The notes: a model not told the origin generated them from the letters alone. DNA of 42,682 bases from Deltaproteobacteria bacterium (GCA_016186905.1 JACPKS010000032.1:1-42682); one strand, 5' to 3'. Shown: positions 8,183 through 17,546, counted from the stretch's first letter. Translations and numbers: made by a program.

Positions 8183-9477
8183 AATCCATTCAACGCTCAC
8201 CGAATTCCGCTGAAATCTACCGTCGCCAGGCCCCGCTTCTGTACGGAATCCTGCGAAGATTTCTGGGCGTGCAGGCCTCCGCGGAGGCCATGACGAAGCT
8301 CGCCAAACGAATAACGGCGCTTTCAAACGATTCCGGATATTCGCGGTACGAGGCGGCTTTGTGCCTGCGCATTTTATTCGAGCATCTGCAAGACCCTTCC
8401 ATCGGATTCCAGCTCCCTGAAAAATTTTCAGACCTTTCTTTCGAGGAGTACTTCGGCCTTCTCCTGAGGGACCGCTATTCGATTACGTGCGCCGGCATCG
8501 CCGCGGCCTGCGGGACTTCAGAAGGCGCCATTCGTACGCGCCTCATTTTGGCACGCGCGAAAGCCTTCGCCTCCGCGTCGAAATCCCGCGCGCCACAAAC
8601 GGCCTCGTCGAACTCTCTGCGCACCTGCGGTGCGACCGCGAACGGACATTCCTGCCTTTTCGCCGCTCCGTTGGTCGAAGACGCGATTCCCGAGGACGTT
8701 GCGTCCGCCGTCCTTGTGCGAAAGACCGTGGATTGCGCGCGCTGCGCGTCGCTCTTGCATCTTCGCGCCCAATCGCTTGCGTTCTTCAGAAATTCTCCGG
8801 AGCCTCGCATCCCAGAAGCGCTAAGCACCATTCAAAGCAGCGCGCTTCTTCTCCGCGAAGACGGATCGTGGAAACTCAATCTTTCGTCAATGGCCTGGTA
8901 TTATAAAGTCCTGATCGAAGGACTGCTCGCCTCCGTCATCGTCCTCGGCATCGTTTTTTCGATGCCGCGAGTAAAGCGAGTCTACGAATTCTGGGTCGAG
9001 CGGCGCCTCGACCTGTACAATCTCGCCGAATTCAACCCTGAATCGGCTGAACTGCCCGAAAGTTCACCGCAAGATGAAGCGGCTTCCGGGCAAACGGCCG
9101 ACGTCCCCGCGCCTCAAAATCCGGCCCCTCAAAAATCCGCCGTTACGGCCGAAACGGAATTCGTCGGACGCGACTCCGACCGCCCATCAAGCGAAAAAGT
9201 CTACCGCATCCTCATCAAAACCGATTCGCCGCAAAACATCCGTGTCGCGGTCATGGCGGCGCTGGGCGACTTCAAGACTCAGTCCGCTACGCGCGATGGC
9301 CTCACTTCGGAGTTACCCGGCGGAATTATTTTCGACGTATTCGTGCCCTTTGATTCCTACAAACCGCTCTTGAATCGCCTGATTCAGCTCGGCGAGGCGA
9401 AGATCATCATCACGCATTCCAAGGAGCGCGGCATCCCCGGCAAGGCACGTTTGAAAATCTGGCTGCAGAGAATTTGA
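8143..9477 (+). CDS. Sigma-like, cysteine-rich, single-helix membrane protein
   Basis: The protein is 444 residues with start GTG 8143 (GGAAGG 10 nt upstream); TTG 8125 is an alternative. Residues 25-50 (IYRRQAPLLYGILRRFLG) resemble ECF sigma region 2, and 104-142 (LLLRDRYSITCAGIAAACG, then TSEGAIRTRLILARAKAF) resemble the region 4 helix-turn-helix. A Cys/His segment follows (Cys162, His169, Cys171, Cys198, Cys201), reminiscent of zinc anti-sigma domains. A membrane helix is at about 257-275, then a Pro/Ala/Glu-rich linker (300-345) and a conserved-looking C-terminal alpha/beta domain (350-444) that would lie outside the cytoplasm. This order suggests sigma and anti-sigma elements fused in one chain, which is inference. 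It is probably translationally coupled to the HNH gene by the 40-bp overlap. Confidence 0.6.
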   Translation: MELKERTAPDSGLKSIQRSPNSAEIYRRQAPLLYGILRRFLGVQASAEAMTKLAKRITALSNDSGYSRYEAALCLRILFEHLQDPSIGFQLPEKFSDLSFEEYFGLLLRDRYSITCAGIAAACGTSEGAIRTRLILARAKAFASASKSRAPQTASSNSLRTCGATANGHSCLFAAPLVEDAIPEDVASAVLVRKTVDCARCASLLHLRAQSLAFFRNSPEPRIPEALSTIQSSALLLREDGSWKLNLSSMAWYYKVLIEGLLASVIVLGIVFSMPRVKRVYEFWVERRLDLYNLAEFNPESAELPESSPQDEAASGQTADVPAPQNPAPQKSAVTAETEFVGRDSDRPSSEKVYRILIKTDSPQNIRVAVMAALGDFKTQSATRDGLTSELPGGIIFDVFVPFDSYKPLLNRLIQLGEAKIIITHSKERGIPGKARLKIWLQRI

Positions 9478-9511
9478 GCTCGCACATCCTGCGCTCGCTC
9501 CCTCCGGCCTG

Positions 9512-10615
9512 TCAGTGAAGCGGATCAACCGCGTCCTTTAGCTCTTTTTCAAGCTTGATTCCGATATTTCCCGTGCTGACGTCCGACCGCTCGATCGGCG
9601 TGACGATGTGGATCTGCTTTTCGCCGGGGGCGTCGAGACCCTGCGTTTTCGACGATTCTCCCGGGCCTTTCTTTACTTCGTCCTGAATCTCGTCCATCAC
9701 TCCCTCAAAAGCCTTAACGCTCGTATTGTCGCGGATCTTGATCGAGATTTTCTTTTTATCCTTCGCGCTTTTTTCGAGCGCGTTTTTCTTCACGCGATCG
9801 TCTTTCTCGAATTTTTTAAGCGAATACGCGTTTCTCGCGGAGTCGTCTTTCAACGCCTTATCGAGGCTCTGCTGGAGCTTTTCGTCCGTTTCGCCGGATT
9901 CCGTTTCTACGATCGGGGCATCCTCCACCCCAAGCTTGCGTTTCGTTTCAGCGTCCTCGATCTTGCGTTGCTCGGCCTTTTTCAGCCTCGCCCCTTCGAT
10001 CGCGCCCTTCTGGGGCGTAAAGACGATTTCCTGTGGAGCGAGAAGTTGTGCCGCATTTTTCGGATTCTTCTTGCTCATCCGATAGAAGTCATTGAGCACC
10101 GTGGTTTTCCTTTTTGCCGCCGGCTGGCTTCCGCCCTCTGGCGTAAACGCGGGGTTCCCTTTCGTGGTCATTTCGAGCCGCGCCTTGTTGTGCTGCAAGG
10201 TCTTATCGCGCGCCTCAATTTTCGCCGCGAGCGCCTCGCGCTTCAGTCTTTCCACGCAGGCATTGAGGTCCTTTTCCCCTTCGACACAAACGCCTTCACT
10301 GACTAAGTCCTGAAGACTCTTCCCCGGCCTCTGCGCCATCTCAAGCTTTTTTTCCGCATGCCTCTGATAAACGTAATAGACCGAGTTTCCGCTCTTTAAT
10401 GCCCACTCGTGATCGCATTTCGCATTATAGTTCGCCGCATTAGGGTTGATTCCAACAGCCTGAGCCGCGGGATTATTTTGGTTCAGGCACTCATCCTCGA
10501 AGGTGAAGTCAGAGTCCTCAACGAAGCCATCTGCGGCACTCGTGACGGTCGGAACCGCCAGGAGCGTCAGAAACAACAGAGCCACCTGCCACGAGCTTAG
10601 CATTCCACGGACCAT
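9512..10615 (-). CDS. Secreted hypothetical protein with four cysteines
   Basis: This 367-residue protein is not recognised. It starts with a signal peptide (hydrophobic stretch WQVALLFLTLLAVPTVTSA, likely cleavage near residue 27). The N-terminal mature part has four cysteines (43, 67, 110, 120) that could form two disulfides. From about residue 120 onward it is highly charged, rich in Lys and Glu, partly helical or disordered, with the segment AAQLLAPQEIVFTPQKGAIEG in the middle. No membrane anchor or enzyme motif is visible. ATG 10615 is chosen because the TATAAT box places the transcription start on it; ATG 10603 would keep the signal peptide. It is convergent with the sigma-like membrane protein gene, 34 bp away. 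Confidence 0.7.
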   Translation of the reverse strand: MVRGMLSSWQVALLFLTLLAVPTVTSAADGFVEDSDFTFEDECLNQNNPAAQAVGINPNAANYNAKCDHEWALKSGNSVYYVYQRHAEKKLEMAQRPGKSLQDLVSEGVCVEGEKDLNACVERLKREALAAKIEARDKTLQHNKARLEMTTKGNPAFTPEGGSQPAAKRKTTVLNDFYRMSKKNPKNAAQLLAPQEIVFTPQKGAIEGARLKKAEQRKIEDAETKRKLGVEDAPIVETESGETDEKLQQSLDKALKDDSARNAYSLKKFEKDDRVKKNALEKSAKDKKKISIKIRDNTSVKAFEGVMDEIQDEVKKGPGESSKTQGLDAPGEKQIHIVTPIERSDVSTGNIGIKLEKELKDAVDPLH

Positions 10616-10621
10616 TCATTC

Positions 10622-10630
10622 ATTATAACA
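10622..10630 (-). promoter_or_regulatory. Extended -10 promoter of the secreted-protein gene
   Basis: The minus strand reads TGT-TATAAT (10630-10622), a consensus extended -10 element. No good -35 box is seen at 16-18 bp. Initiation about 7 nt later falls at ATG 10615, so the mRNA is probably leaderless. Confidence 0.5.
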
Positions 10631-10665
10631 CGAAGAAAAATAAGGCTTAGTTTCCGAGAAATTAT

Positions 10666-10705
10666 AAAAAAAAAGGCCCAGGAACCACTTCGATCCCCGT
10701 GCCTT
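10666..10705 (-). terminator. Intrinsic terminator of the alpha operon
   Basis: Downstream of rplQ the minus strand forms AAGGC/GCCTT closing an inner stem (GGGATC/GGTTCC with two G-U pairs), followed at once by nine T residues (10674-10666). It closes the whole ribosomal supercluster. Confidence 0.75.
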
Positions 10706-10731
10706 CCTGTTTGTTCTTTAAAGCGAATTAC

Positions 10732-11304
10732 TTAACTTGAGCTGCCACTGCTGCGCGCTGAGGTCTTGCGCACCGTCGTCGCCTTTGACTTTGGCTTAAC
10801 CGCGCTTGCGCCGACCTTGGCCTTCGCTGTGCGATCCTTGGCGGCCTTCTTCGGGGCAGCGGACTTCTCAGCGTCCTGATCGTGATCGTGCGCGTCCTTC
10901 GTCTTGCGATCGGTCGCTTTTGCCTTCTTTTTTCTATCAATGATCGGACGATCCACGAGTTCGACGACCGCCATCTCCGTGGCATCACCCCAGCGGGTAC
11001 CATCCAGTCGCAATACTCTTGTATACCCGCCGTTTCTCTTCGAATAACGCTCGGCCAACGCGCTGAAAAGCTTCGCTACCGAATCACGGTCTCTCGTGCG
11101 CGCGAACGCCAACCTGCGAGAGCCAAGACCGCCGCGCTTTCCAAGCGTGATGAGGCGATCCACAACGCGTCTAAGCTCCTTGGCTTTCGCGACTGTGGTC
11201 GTAATTTGCTCGTGAAGAATCAAACTGTTCGCAAGGGCCTTGAACATGGCCTTACGATGCGAGGTATTGATCCCGAACTTGCGGCCATCTACGAGATGTC
11301 GCAT
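10732..11304 (-). CDS. rplQ: 50S ribosomal protein L17 with long basic tail
   Basis: The 190-residue protein begins [20 protein letters not shown], the L17 signature, and the core ends near VELVDRP at residue 120, as in E. coli. The remaining 70 residues are Lys/Ala/Asp/Ser-rich low-complexity sequence with a short His/Asp cluster (HDHDQD, 139-144) and an SSGSSS end. L17 sits near the peptide exit tunnel on the large subunit. It is the last gene of the alpha operon, 25 bp after rpoA, and is followed by the terminator. Confidence 0.97.
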   Translation of the reverse strand: MRHLVDGRKFGINTSHRKAMFKALANSLILHEQITTTVAKAKELRRVVDRLITLGKRGGLGSRRLAFARTRDRDSVAKLFSALAERYSKRNGGYTRVLRLDGTRWGDATEMAVVELVDRPIIDRKKKAKATDRKTKDAHDHDQDAEKSAAPKKAAKDRTAKAKVGASAVKPKSKATTVRKTSARSSGSSS

Positions 11305-11329
11305 ACGATACTCCTTCCGTAACTAGGCT

Positions 11330-12433
11330 TTACTCGAAATCGTCGTCAGAGCTCGAATCATCCGGCTTCCGGGAGCTGATGATGCGATTCTCGTCCACAT
11401 CGCTATCGGCCGGTTTCGGAGGATTCGCCGGAGGGACAAAGCCATCGAGCTTCATCCCCAAACTCAGCCCCATCTCTCCGAGGATATCCTTGATCTCGTT
11501 CAAAGACTTGCGCCCGAAGTTCTTGGTCTTCAGCATTTCAGACTCAGTCTTTTGCACAAGCTCGTAGATGTACTTGATATTCGCGTTCTGCAGGCAATTC
11601 GCCGACCGGACCGAGAGCTCAAGCTCGTCGACCGAGCGGTACAAGTTAGGATTAAACTGCGGTCTCTGCTCTTCCGACGCGGCTTCAGTCGGCTCCGCTT
11701 CTTCGACGAAGTTCAAGAAGACGGTGAGCTGATCCTTCAGTATTTTCGCGGCGAGCGCGACCGCATCTTCCGGCATGATCGATCCGTCCGTCCACGCTTC
11801 CAACGTCAGTTTATCGTAATCCGTTCGCTGACCTACGCGAGACTGCGTAACAGTGTAGTTGACCTTGCGGACAGGCGAGAAGAATGAATCGATCGGAACC
11901 CAGCCAACGGGCATCTCTTCCGGCTTGTTCGCTTCCGCCGTAATATAACCCCGTCCGCGCTTAACAAGAACTTCCGCTCTGAACTTCGCGCCCTTTCCAA
12001 GCGTCGCGATAATTTGGTTCGGATTGAGAACCTCAACCTGTTCGCCAGTAATAAGGTCGGATGCGCGAACTTCGCCGGCGCCTTCCTTATTAATCAGGAT
12101 CGTAGCCTGATCCGTGCCGAGCATCTTGAAACGAACTTCCTTGAGATTCAGGATGATCTCAGTGACGTCCTCAGTAACATCGGGGATCGAGGTGAACTCA
12201 TGCAATACGCCTTCGATCTTGATCGCCGTGACGCTGGCGCCCTGCAGCGACGAGAGAAGAACTCTGCGAAGCGCATTTCCGAGTGTCAATCCGAAACCAC
12301 GCTCGAGAGGGCGCGCGACAAATTTGCCGTACGTCGGGGATAACGTTTCCTTGTCCGCGTCAAGCGCCTTTGGCTTGATAAGGTCTCTCCAGTTCCTGCC
12401 CACAAAGGATGTAACGGTCGTCATATTCATCAT
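11330..12433 (-). CDS. rpoA: RNA polymerase alpha subunit
   Basis: The 367-residue alpha subunit nucleates polymerase assembly and contacts UP elements and activators. The N-terminal domain contains [18 protein letters not shown] (45-62). The C-terminal domain includes [15 protein letters not shown] and [15 protein letters not shown], the DNA- and activator-binding determinants. After the normal end (GLSLGMKL) there is an added tail of about 40 residues, Pro-rich and then acidic (SSSDDDFE). MMNMTTV offers two nearby starts; the first is kept. It lies between rpsD and rplQ in the usual alpha-operon order. Confidence 0.98.
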   Translation of the reverse strand: MMNMTTVTSFVGRNWRDLIKPKALDADKETLSPTYGKFVARPLERGFGLTLGNALRRVLLSSLQGASVTAIKIEGVLHEFTSIPDVTEDVTEIILNLKEVRFKMLGTDQATILINKEGAGEVRASDLITGEQVEVLNPNQIIATLGKGAKFRAEVLVKRGRGYITAEANKPEEMPVGWVPIDSFFSPVRKVNYTVTQSRVGQRTDYDKLTLEAWTDGSIMPEDAVALAAKILKDQLTVFLNFVEEAEPTEAASEEQRPQFNPNLYRSVDELELSVRSANCLQNANIKYIYELVQKTESEMLKTKNFGRKSLNEIKDILGEMGLSLGMKLDGFVPPANPPKPADSDVDENRIISSRKPDDSSSDDDFE

Positions 12434-12445
12434 TCTCCTGAAAAC

Positions 12446-13072
12446 TTATTTGGAATAAAGTTCGACAATAAGGCGTTCTTCCATTTGCGCCGTCACGTCG
12501 TCGCGCGAAGGAAGATCTCGCACCTGGCCTTTGAATTGTGCCGGCTCTACTTCAAGCCACTGCGGCACTTCACGCCTCTTCAGGCCTTCGAGGGCAGCCT
12601 GCACTCTCAGCAGCTTTCGACTCTTCTCGCGCACCTCAAGAGCATCGCCCTTTCGAATGGTATAAGCCGGGATATTTACCGAACGGCCGTTCACAAGAAC
12701 GTGATTATGCAGCACGAGCTGGCGCGCTTCGGCGCGTGAGTTCGCAAATCCAAGCCGATATGCGACGTTATCGAGCCGACGCTCTAAAAGACTGACGAGA
12801 TTCGATCCCGTCACTCCGCGCATTCTCTCCGCTCTTTCAAAGGTCAAACGAAACTGTTTCTCAACGAGGCCGTACATGCGCTTGATTTTCTGTTTTTCGC
12901 GAAGCTGCAGGCCGAACTCGGAAAATTTGATGCGCCCCTGGCCGTGCTGTCCCGGCGGATATCCTCGGCGCTCGAAGGAACACTTGTCCGAGAAACAGCG
13001 ATCTCCCTTCAGAAAAAGCTTCTGATTTTCACGTCGGCAAAGCCGGCAAACGGACTCACGATACCGAGCCAT
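12446..13072 (-). CDS. rpsD: 30S ribosomal protein S4, zinc-binding form
   Basis: The 208-residue protein starts [16 protein letters not shown] and carries four cysteines (9, 12, 26, 31) matching the zinc-binding (C+) version of S4. An S4 RNA-binding domain follows at about 98-160 ([18 protein letters not shown]). S4 initiates 30S body assembly and in many bacteria represses the alpha operon at the rpsM leader. It is 3 bp downstream of rpsK. Confidence 0.98.
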   Translation of the reverse strand: MARYRESVCRLCRRENQKLFLKGDRCFSDKCSFERRGYPPGQHGQGRIKFSEFGLQLREKQKIKRMYGLVEKQFRLTFERAERMRGVTGSNLVSLLERRLDNVAYRLGFANSRAEARQLVLHNHVLVNGRSVNIPAYTIRKGDALEVREKSRKLLRVQAALEGLKRREVPQWLEVEPAQFKGQVRDLPSRDDVTAQMEERLIVELYSK

Positions 13073-13075
13073 ACT

Positions 13076-13543
13076 TCACACTCTCCTTCGCTTCGGGGGC
13101 CGGCAGCCATTATGCGGGATTGGCGTTATATCCCTGATCAGCGTAACCCGCAACCCTGCCGACTGAATCGCGCGAAGAGCGGATTCACGGCCGGCCCCAG
13201 GTCCGCTTACGAAAATTTGCACGGTCCGCATGCCGTGCTCGAGGGCTTTCTGGGCAGCGTCTTCGGCGGCAACCTGCGCGGCAAATGGCGTATTCTTGCG
13301 GGAGCCTCGAAATCCCTTCGCCCCGGCCGTTGACCAGCAAACTACGTTTCCGACCGCATCCGTAACGGTGACGATGGTGTTATTGAAAGACGATTGAACA
13401 TAGACGTTGCCCGTGGAAACGCTTTTCTTGGTTTTTTTCTTGCGAACTGCCACGGCGGCAGCTCCCGCGGCGGCCTCTGGCGTTTCACTTTTTTCTTCAC
13501 CTGGCTTGGTCTGTTTTGTCGCGGACTGCTTTGCTTCAGACAT
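13076..13543 (-). CDS. rpsK: 30S ribosomal protein S11 with N-terminal extension
   Basis: The 155-residue protein contains the S11 core from about residue 40 ([20 protein letters not shown]) to the C-terminal [16 protein letters not shown]. coli S11 is 129 residues; the extra 28 or so residues are N-terminal and Lys/Ala/Glu-rich. S11 forms part of the platform near the Shine-Dalgarno helix. It lies between rpsM and rpsD. Confidence 0.98.
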   Translation of the reverse strand: MSEAKQSATKQTKPGEEKSETPEAAAGAAAVAVRKKKTKKSVSTGNVYVQSSFNNTIVTVTDAVGNVVCWSTAGAKGFRGSRKNTPFAAQVAAEDAAQKALEHGMRTVQIFVSGPGAGRESALRAIQSAGLRVTLIRDITPIPHNGCRPPKRRRV

Positions 13544-13567
13544 ACGCTCCTCTGCTCCTGCTTTGCT

Positions 13568-13951
13568 TTACTTCATTGCCTTGACAGACTTCTTGCCGGC
13601 GATCGCGATTGCCGGCCCCTTGCGGGTGCGCGCATTCGAGTGCGTTCGCTGACCGTGAACAGGCAATCCCTTTCGATGCCGTGACCCGCGGTATGTGCCG
13701 AGATCAACGAGCCGCTTAGTGTTGATGCTCACTTCACGACGCAGATCGCCTTCGACCTGGTAAGTTTTTTCGATAACGTCGCGGATTTTAGCGACATCGA
13801 CTTCGGAGAGCTGATCTGTTTTGATGTTTTTATCGATGCCCGATGCCTGCAATATCTTGTTCGAGGTGGTTTTGCCGATCCCATAAATATAGGTCAGCGC
13901 AATTTCCAGCCTTTTGTTTCTCGGCAAATCGACTCCTGAAATTCTGGCCAC
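13568..13951 (-). CDS. rpsM: 30S ribosomal protein S13
   Basis: The 127-residue protein begins [26 protein letters not shown] and ends with the basic tail [15 protein letters not shown]. Length and motifs are normal. S13 lies in the 30S head and contacts the P-site tRNA and bridges B1a/B1b. It is the first ribosomal gene of the alpha block after rpmJ, with no infA present. Confidence 0.98.
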   Translation of the reverse strand: MARISGVDLPRNKRLEIALTYIYGIGKTTSNKILQASGIDKNIKTDQLSEVDVAKIRDVIEKTYQVEGDLRREVSINTKRLVDLGTYRGSRHRKGLPVHGQRTHSNARTRKGPAIAIAGKKSVKAMK

Positions 13952-13966
13952 TTGGTCTCCTTTTTC

Positions 13967-14080
13967 CTAGCCCTGCCGCTGCTTATGCCGCGGATTCGTG
14001 CAAATGACGCGCACGACTCCGCGCCGTTTAATCACTTTGCATTTGTCGCAAATTTTCTTCACCGAAGCCCTGACTTTCAT
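13967..14080 (-). CDS. rpmJ: 50S ribosomal protein L36, zinc-binding
   Basis: Minus-strand translation from ATG 14080 gives 37 residues: [20 protein letters not shown], then [17 protein letters not shown]. It has the zinc ligands Cys11, Cys14, Cys27 and His32 of the C+ form. Its start overlaps the map stop by 4 bp (ATGA), so translation is likely coupled. Confidence 0.97.
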   Translation of the reverse strand: MKVRASVKKICDKCKVIKRRGVVRVICTNPRHKQRQG

Positions 14081-14841
14081 TGATTATCCCCTTCATACCG
14101 AGTCAAAATCTCAGGACCGTCTTCCGTAATCGCTACCGTATGTTCAAAATGGGCGGAAAGCGACCCGTCAACAGTAGTGGCAGTCCATCCATCCGCTTCG
14201 ATCCGAACGGCATGCCCCCCGGCATTGATCATTGGCTCAATCGCCAAGACCATACCCTCTTTTAAAAGCACTCCTTTCCCCTTCGGGCCAAAATTCGGCA
14301 CCTGAGGATCCTCGTGCAAACTGCGGCCTATGCCATGACCAACGAATTCCCTTACCACGGAAAATCCGACCGCTTCAACACAATTCTGGATTGCATGAGA
14401 GATATCAAAGAGATGGTTCCCCGGCCGTGCCTGCTGGATTCCGAGGTTCAAGGATTCCTCGGTAACCTTCAAAAGTCTTTCCGCTTCAGGCGTAATCTTC
14501 CCGATCGGAACCGAGATGGCTGCATCTCCGTAAAAGCCCTCATAAACAACCCCAAAATCCAGCCCTATAATATCGCCGCTTTTCATCGTTCTTTTCGAAG
14601 AAGGTATGCCGTGAATAACTTCATGGTTTAAACTCACGCACAAGGAACCTGGAAATCCCTGGTAACCCTTGAATGCGGGCTTCACGCCCAAATCTTTGCA
14701 GCGCCGTTCTGCGATCTCATCGAGTTCGAACGTCGTAATCCCAGGTCTGGCGGCCTCAGCCACTTCGTGAAGAATCCTGGCGGTGATTGAACCCGCCTCC
14801 CTCATCATCTCGATTTCACGTTGGGACTTAATATGGATCAT
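14077..14841 (-). CDS. map: Methionine aminopeptidase, type I
   Basis: The 254-residue enzyme removes the initiator Met from nascent proteins. Metal-site motifs are visible: HEVIHGIPS with the substrate His, [15 protein letters not shown] with two Asp ligands, [16 protein letters not shown] with the His ligand, AIEPMIN with Glu, and [15 protein letters not shown] with the last Glu. There is no N-terminal zinc extension, so it is the short (type Ia-like) form. It lies between adk and rpmJ. Confidence 0.98.
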   Translation of the reverse strand: MIHIKSQREIEMMREAGSITARILHEVAEAARPGITTFELDEIAERRCKDLGVKPAFKGYQGFPGSLCVSLNHEVIHGIPSSKRTMKSGDIIGLDFGVVYEGFYGDAAISVPIGKITPEAERLLKVTEESLNLGIQQARPGNHLFDISHAIQNCVEAVGFSVVREFVGHGIGRSLHEDPQVPNFGPKGKGVLLKEGMVLAIEPMINAGGHAVRIEADGWTATTVDGSLSAHFEHTVAITEDGPEILTRYEGDNQ

Positions 14842-14854
14842 GATTCTTGCGCGC

Positions 14855-15499
14855 TCACGCCTTTAGGACTTGCATGATCCGGTCGGTGATGTCGCCTGGA
14901 CTCCCAACTCCACGCATCTCTCTCAGAACATTACGATGTCTGTAGTAATCCAGGAGCGGGGCCGTCTGCGCTCTGTAGACCTTTAATCTCTCGGAGATAA
15001 CGTTTTCGTTGTCGTCACTCCGTTGATAAAGGTCTCCTCCGCATTGATCGCATTTGCCGGCGACTTGCGGCGGTTGGTACGCGACATGAAAACCTGTGCC
15101 ACACTTCTTGCAAATGCGTCTTCCGGAAAGCCGTTGAATCAACTCCTTCTCATCAACATCGATCGCCAAAACATGCGAAATCTTTTTTCCGAGGCGGGTC
15201 AGCAAGGCCTCAAGGGCATCGGCCTGCGCGATGTTTCGCGGAAAACCGTCCAGAATAAACCCATCCTTGCAGTCCTGGCCGCCCAGTCGCTCCTCGATCA
15301 GGCTGAGAACCAGCGAGTCAGGCACCAATGCGCCCCGTTGCAGATACTCCGCGGCCTGCTTGCCCACATCAGAGACGCTATTCACCGCGGCCCGCAACAT
15401 GTCCCCGGTCGATAGCTGAGGAATGCCAAGACGCTGAATTAGGTTTTTAGCTTGCGTGCCTTTTCCCGAGCCTGGAGCGCCCAACAACACCACGACCAT
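14855..15499 (-). CDS. adk: Adenylate kinase, zinc-lid form
   Basis: The 214-residue enzyme interconverts ATP + AMP with 2 ADP. The P-loop is GAPGSGKGTQA (7-17), followed by the AMP-binding STGDMLRAAV and GFILDGFPRN. The LID domain carries CKKCGTGFHV and CDQCGGDL, a four-Cys zinc site as in Gram-positive and many deltaproteobacterial enzymes. It starts 3 bp after secY ends, indicating tight cotranscription. Confidence 0.98.
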   Translation of the reverse strand: MVVVLLGAPGSGKGTQAKNLIQRLGIPQLSTGDMLRAAVNSVSDVGKQAAEYLQRGALVPDSLVLSLIEERLGGQDCKDGFILDGFPRNIAQADALEALLTRLGKKISHVLAIDVDEKELIQRLSGRRICKKCGTGFHVAYQPPQVAGKCDQCGGDLYQRSDDNENVISERLKVYRAQTAPLLDYYRHRNVLREMRGVGSPGDITDRIMQVLKA

Positions 15500-15502
15500 G
15501 GC

Positions 15503-16801
15503 TCAGGCCCTGCGGCTTCGGATGCGAGCGCCTTTAACGAAGCCTTCGTAGTTTCTGGTCAGCAGAAAGGATTCGATTTGCGCCACTGTATCCAATGCAA
15601 CACCGACCAAGATCAGGACACTGGTTCCGCCGAAATAGAACGGTACTTTGGCTTTCTCGGCAAGAATCGTGGGGAGAACGCAAATCAAGGAAATGTAAAT
15701 CGCTCCACCCAACGTAATCCTGGAGAGAACCTGATCGATGAATTCCGCGGTTTTTCCGCCCGGTCGAATTCCGGGAATATAGCCGCCATGTTTCTTCATG
15801 TTTTCGGCGACATCGTCGGTTTTAAACGTCACGGCGGTATAAAAATAACAGAAAAACACGATCAGCCCGACATACAAGACATCATGAAGCATGCTGCCGG
15901 GCTGTAATGCGGAGCTTACACTTTGCATCCACAGGGTATTGATGAACGTCGCGATCGTGGCCGGAAACATGATCAGTGACGACGCAAAAATCGGTGGAAT
16001 AACGCCAGCGCTGTTAATCTTGAGCGGCAAATGAGTGCTCTGCCCGCCATAAACCCTTCGGCCGACGACACGCTTGGCGTACTGCACGGGAATTCTCCGC
16101 TGTCCCCTTTCAACAAAAATAATCAGAGCGAAAGTTCCAAGTATAATCGCCGACACAAGCAGGAGCGTAAGCGCCGACAGCTCTCCGCTCCTGGCTAAAC
16201 TCACCGTATTGGAAACGCCCGATGGTATTCCTGCCGCGATTCCGGCAAAAATGATCAGGGACACGCCGTTTCCGATTCCCCGCTCCGTGATCTGCTCTCC
16301 GAGCCACATTAGAAATACCGTGCCGGCGGTGAGAGTGACCATCGTAAGAAAGCGAAAACCGAAACCCGGGGTCAGCACTACCGGCGGGTTTACCATTTGC
16401 TCCAAACCAGCCGAGATCCCATAGCCCTGGATAAGACAGAGGATGACCGTGCCATAGCGAGTGTACTGGGTAATCTTCTTTCGGCCCTGCTCGCCTTCCT
16501 TTTGCAGCTCGTGCAGGTACGGCCATACGACGGTCAAAAGCTGAAAAATGATCGAGGAGCTGATGTAGGGCATGACTCCGAGGGCAAACACGGAAAAGCG
16601 CTCCAGCGCGCCCCCCGAAAACAGATTGAACCAGGAAAAAATCGTACCCTTGGTGTTTTGAAAAAACTGCGTGAGCGCGGCGCTGTCCACGCCGGGAGTA
16701 GGAACATGAACTCCGATCCTGTATACCGCCAGCAGAAACAACGTCAGCAGAATTCGTTTTCTGAGTTCAGGAATCCGGACTAACCCTTCTGCTCCCGCCA
16801 T
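15503..16801 (-). CDS. secY: Preprotein translocase subunit SecY
   Basis: The 432-residue membrane protein is the channel of the Sec translocon. It has ten hydrophobic segments, the N-terminal RIPELRKRILLTLFLLAVYR, the plug region near GVDSAALTQFF, and VERGQRRIPVQYAKR in the cytoplasmic loop. It lies in its usual place at the end of the spc block, ahead of adk. The 70-bp gap after rplO contains a stable hairpin just before its start. Confidence 0.98.
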   Translation of the reverse strand: MAGAEGLVRIPELRKRILLTLFLLAVYRIGVHVPTPGVDSAALTQFFQNTKGTIFSWFNLFSGGALERFSVFALGVMPYISSSIIFQLLTVVWPYLHELQKEGEQGRKKITQYTRYGTVILCLIQGYGISAGLEQMVNPPVVLTPGFGFRFLTMVTLTAGTVFLMWLGEQITERGIGNGVSLIIFAGIAAGIPSGVSNTVSLARSGELSALTLLLVSAIILGTFALIIFVERGQRRIPVQYAKRVVGRRVYGGQSTHLPLKINSAGVIPPIFASSLIMFPATIATFINTLWMQSVSSALQPGSMLHDVLYVGLIVFFCYFYTAVTFKTDDVAENMKKHGGYIPGIRPGGKTAEFIDQVLSRITLGGAIYISLICVLPTILAEKAKVPFYFGGTSVLILVGVALDTVAQIESFLLTRNYEGFVKGARIRSRRA

Positions 16802-16821
16802 ACTCTAGAGCCACCCTCGCT

Positions 16822-16846
16822 GATCGCGGTTGATGCCGCCGCGATC
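16822..16846. promoter_or_regulatory. Hairpin between rplO and secY
   Basis: GATCGCGG (16822-16829) and CCGCGATC (16839-16846) form a perfect 8-bp stem with a 9-nt loop. In the operon mRNA it ends about 20 nt before the secY start; on the opposite strand it is followed by TTTTCTTTATTT, so it could instead stop antisense transcription. Confidence 0.5.
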
Positions 16847-16871
16847 TTTTCTTTATTTGATAATATCCGTT

Positions 16872-17315
16872 TTACTGAAGGATCTCGAAAGAACCGCCGG
16901 CCTTCGTGATTTTTCCCTTGGCGGATTCCGAAAAAGCGTGCGCTTTGATCTTCACCGACACGGCAATGCTGCCCATTCCAAGAACTTTCAGATATTTTCG
17001 TGAAGTTTTCAGGACTCCGGCTTTCTTCAGGCCTTCCAACGTAACCTCGTTAAGCTTTGCCGCCTCGACCTGAGAAAGATTAATGATCGCGAACTTCTTT
17101 TCGAAGTGGTTCGTAAATCCACGTTTCGGCAAGCGCCGGTACAGCGGCATCTGGCCGCCTTCGAACCCAAGGCGAGCCCGTCCGCCCGATCTGGCCAGCT
17201 GGCCCTTGTTGCCCTTACCGGCCGTGCTGCCTTGACCGGATCCTTGGCCGCGGCCAAGTCTTTTCCTTTGGCGGTTGGCCCCTTTCGCATTTCGAATCTC
17301 ACCTAAACGCAACAT
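16872..17315 (-). CDS. rplO: 50S ribosomal protein L15
   Basis: The 147-residue protein carries the L15 N-terminus MLRLGEIRNAKGANRQRKRLGRGQGSG in pieces (residues 1-27), a Gly/Arg-rich rRNA-binding region, and ends with AGGSFEILQ. ATG 17315 is chosen over ATG 17321 because GAGGA is 8 nt upstream of it and only 1 nt before the other. L15 is a late assembly protein of the large subunit. Confidence 0.96.
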   Translation of the reverse strand: MLRLGEIRNAKGANRQRKRLGRGQGSGQGSTAGKGNKGQLARSGGRARLGFEGGQMPLYRRLPKRGFTNHFEKKFAIINLSQVEAAKLNEVTLEGLKKAGVLKTSRKYLKVLGMGSIAVSVKIKAHAFSESAKGKITKAGGSFEILQ

Positions 17316-17328
17316 AAGCATTTCCTCA

Positions 17329-17529
17329 TTAATTCTCAGAAACCACTTCGACCAGATGAAGCACTTTTTTGATCATGCCTCTCACGGAAGGCGTGTTCTC
17401 CAATGTCTGCCTGTCTTCCCGGTACCGCAGACCCAATCCACGGACTGTAGCGCGCTGCCGTTCTGAGCACGCCATCAATCCTTTTTTGAGCCGTATCGTT
17501 ATTTTCTTATTCGTTTTCTTGCTCGTCAT
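17329..17529 (-). CDS. rpmD: 50S ribosomal protein L30
   Basis: The 66-residue reading starts at ATG 17529 ([17 protein letters not shown]), with GGGG 6 nt upstream. It contains the L30 pattern [37 protein letters not shown] in pieces (residues 25-61). A TTG at 17550 overlapping the rpsE stop would add seven residues and cannot be excluded. Position between rpsE and rplO is standard. Confidence 0.92.
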   Translation of the reverse strand: MTSKKTNKKITIRLKKGLMACSERQRATVRGLGLRYREDRQTLENTPSVRGMIKKVLHLVEVVSEN

Positions 17530-17546
17530 AGCCAACCCCAAAACCT

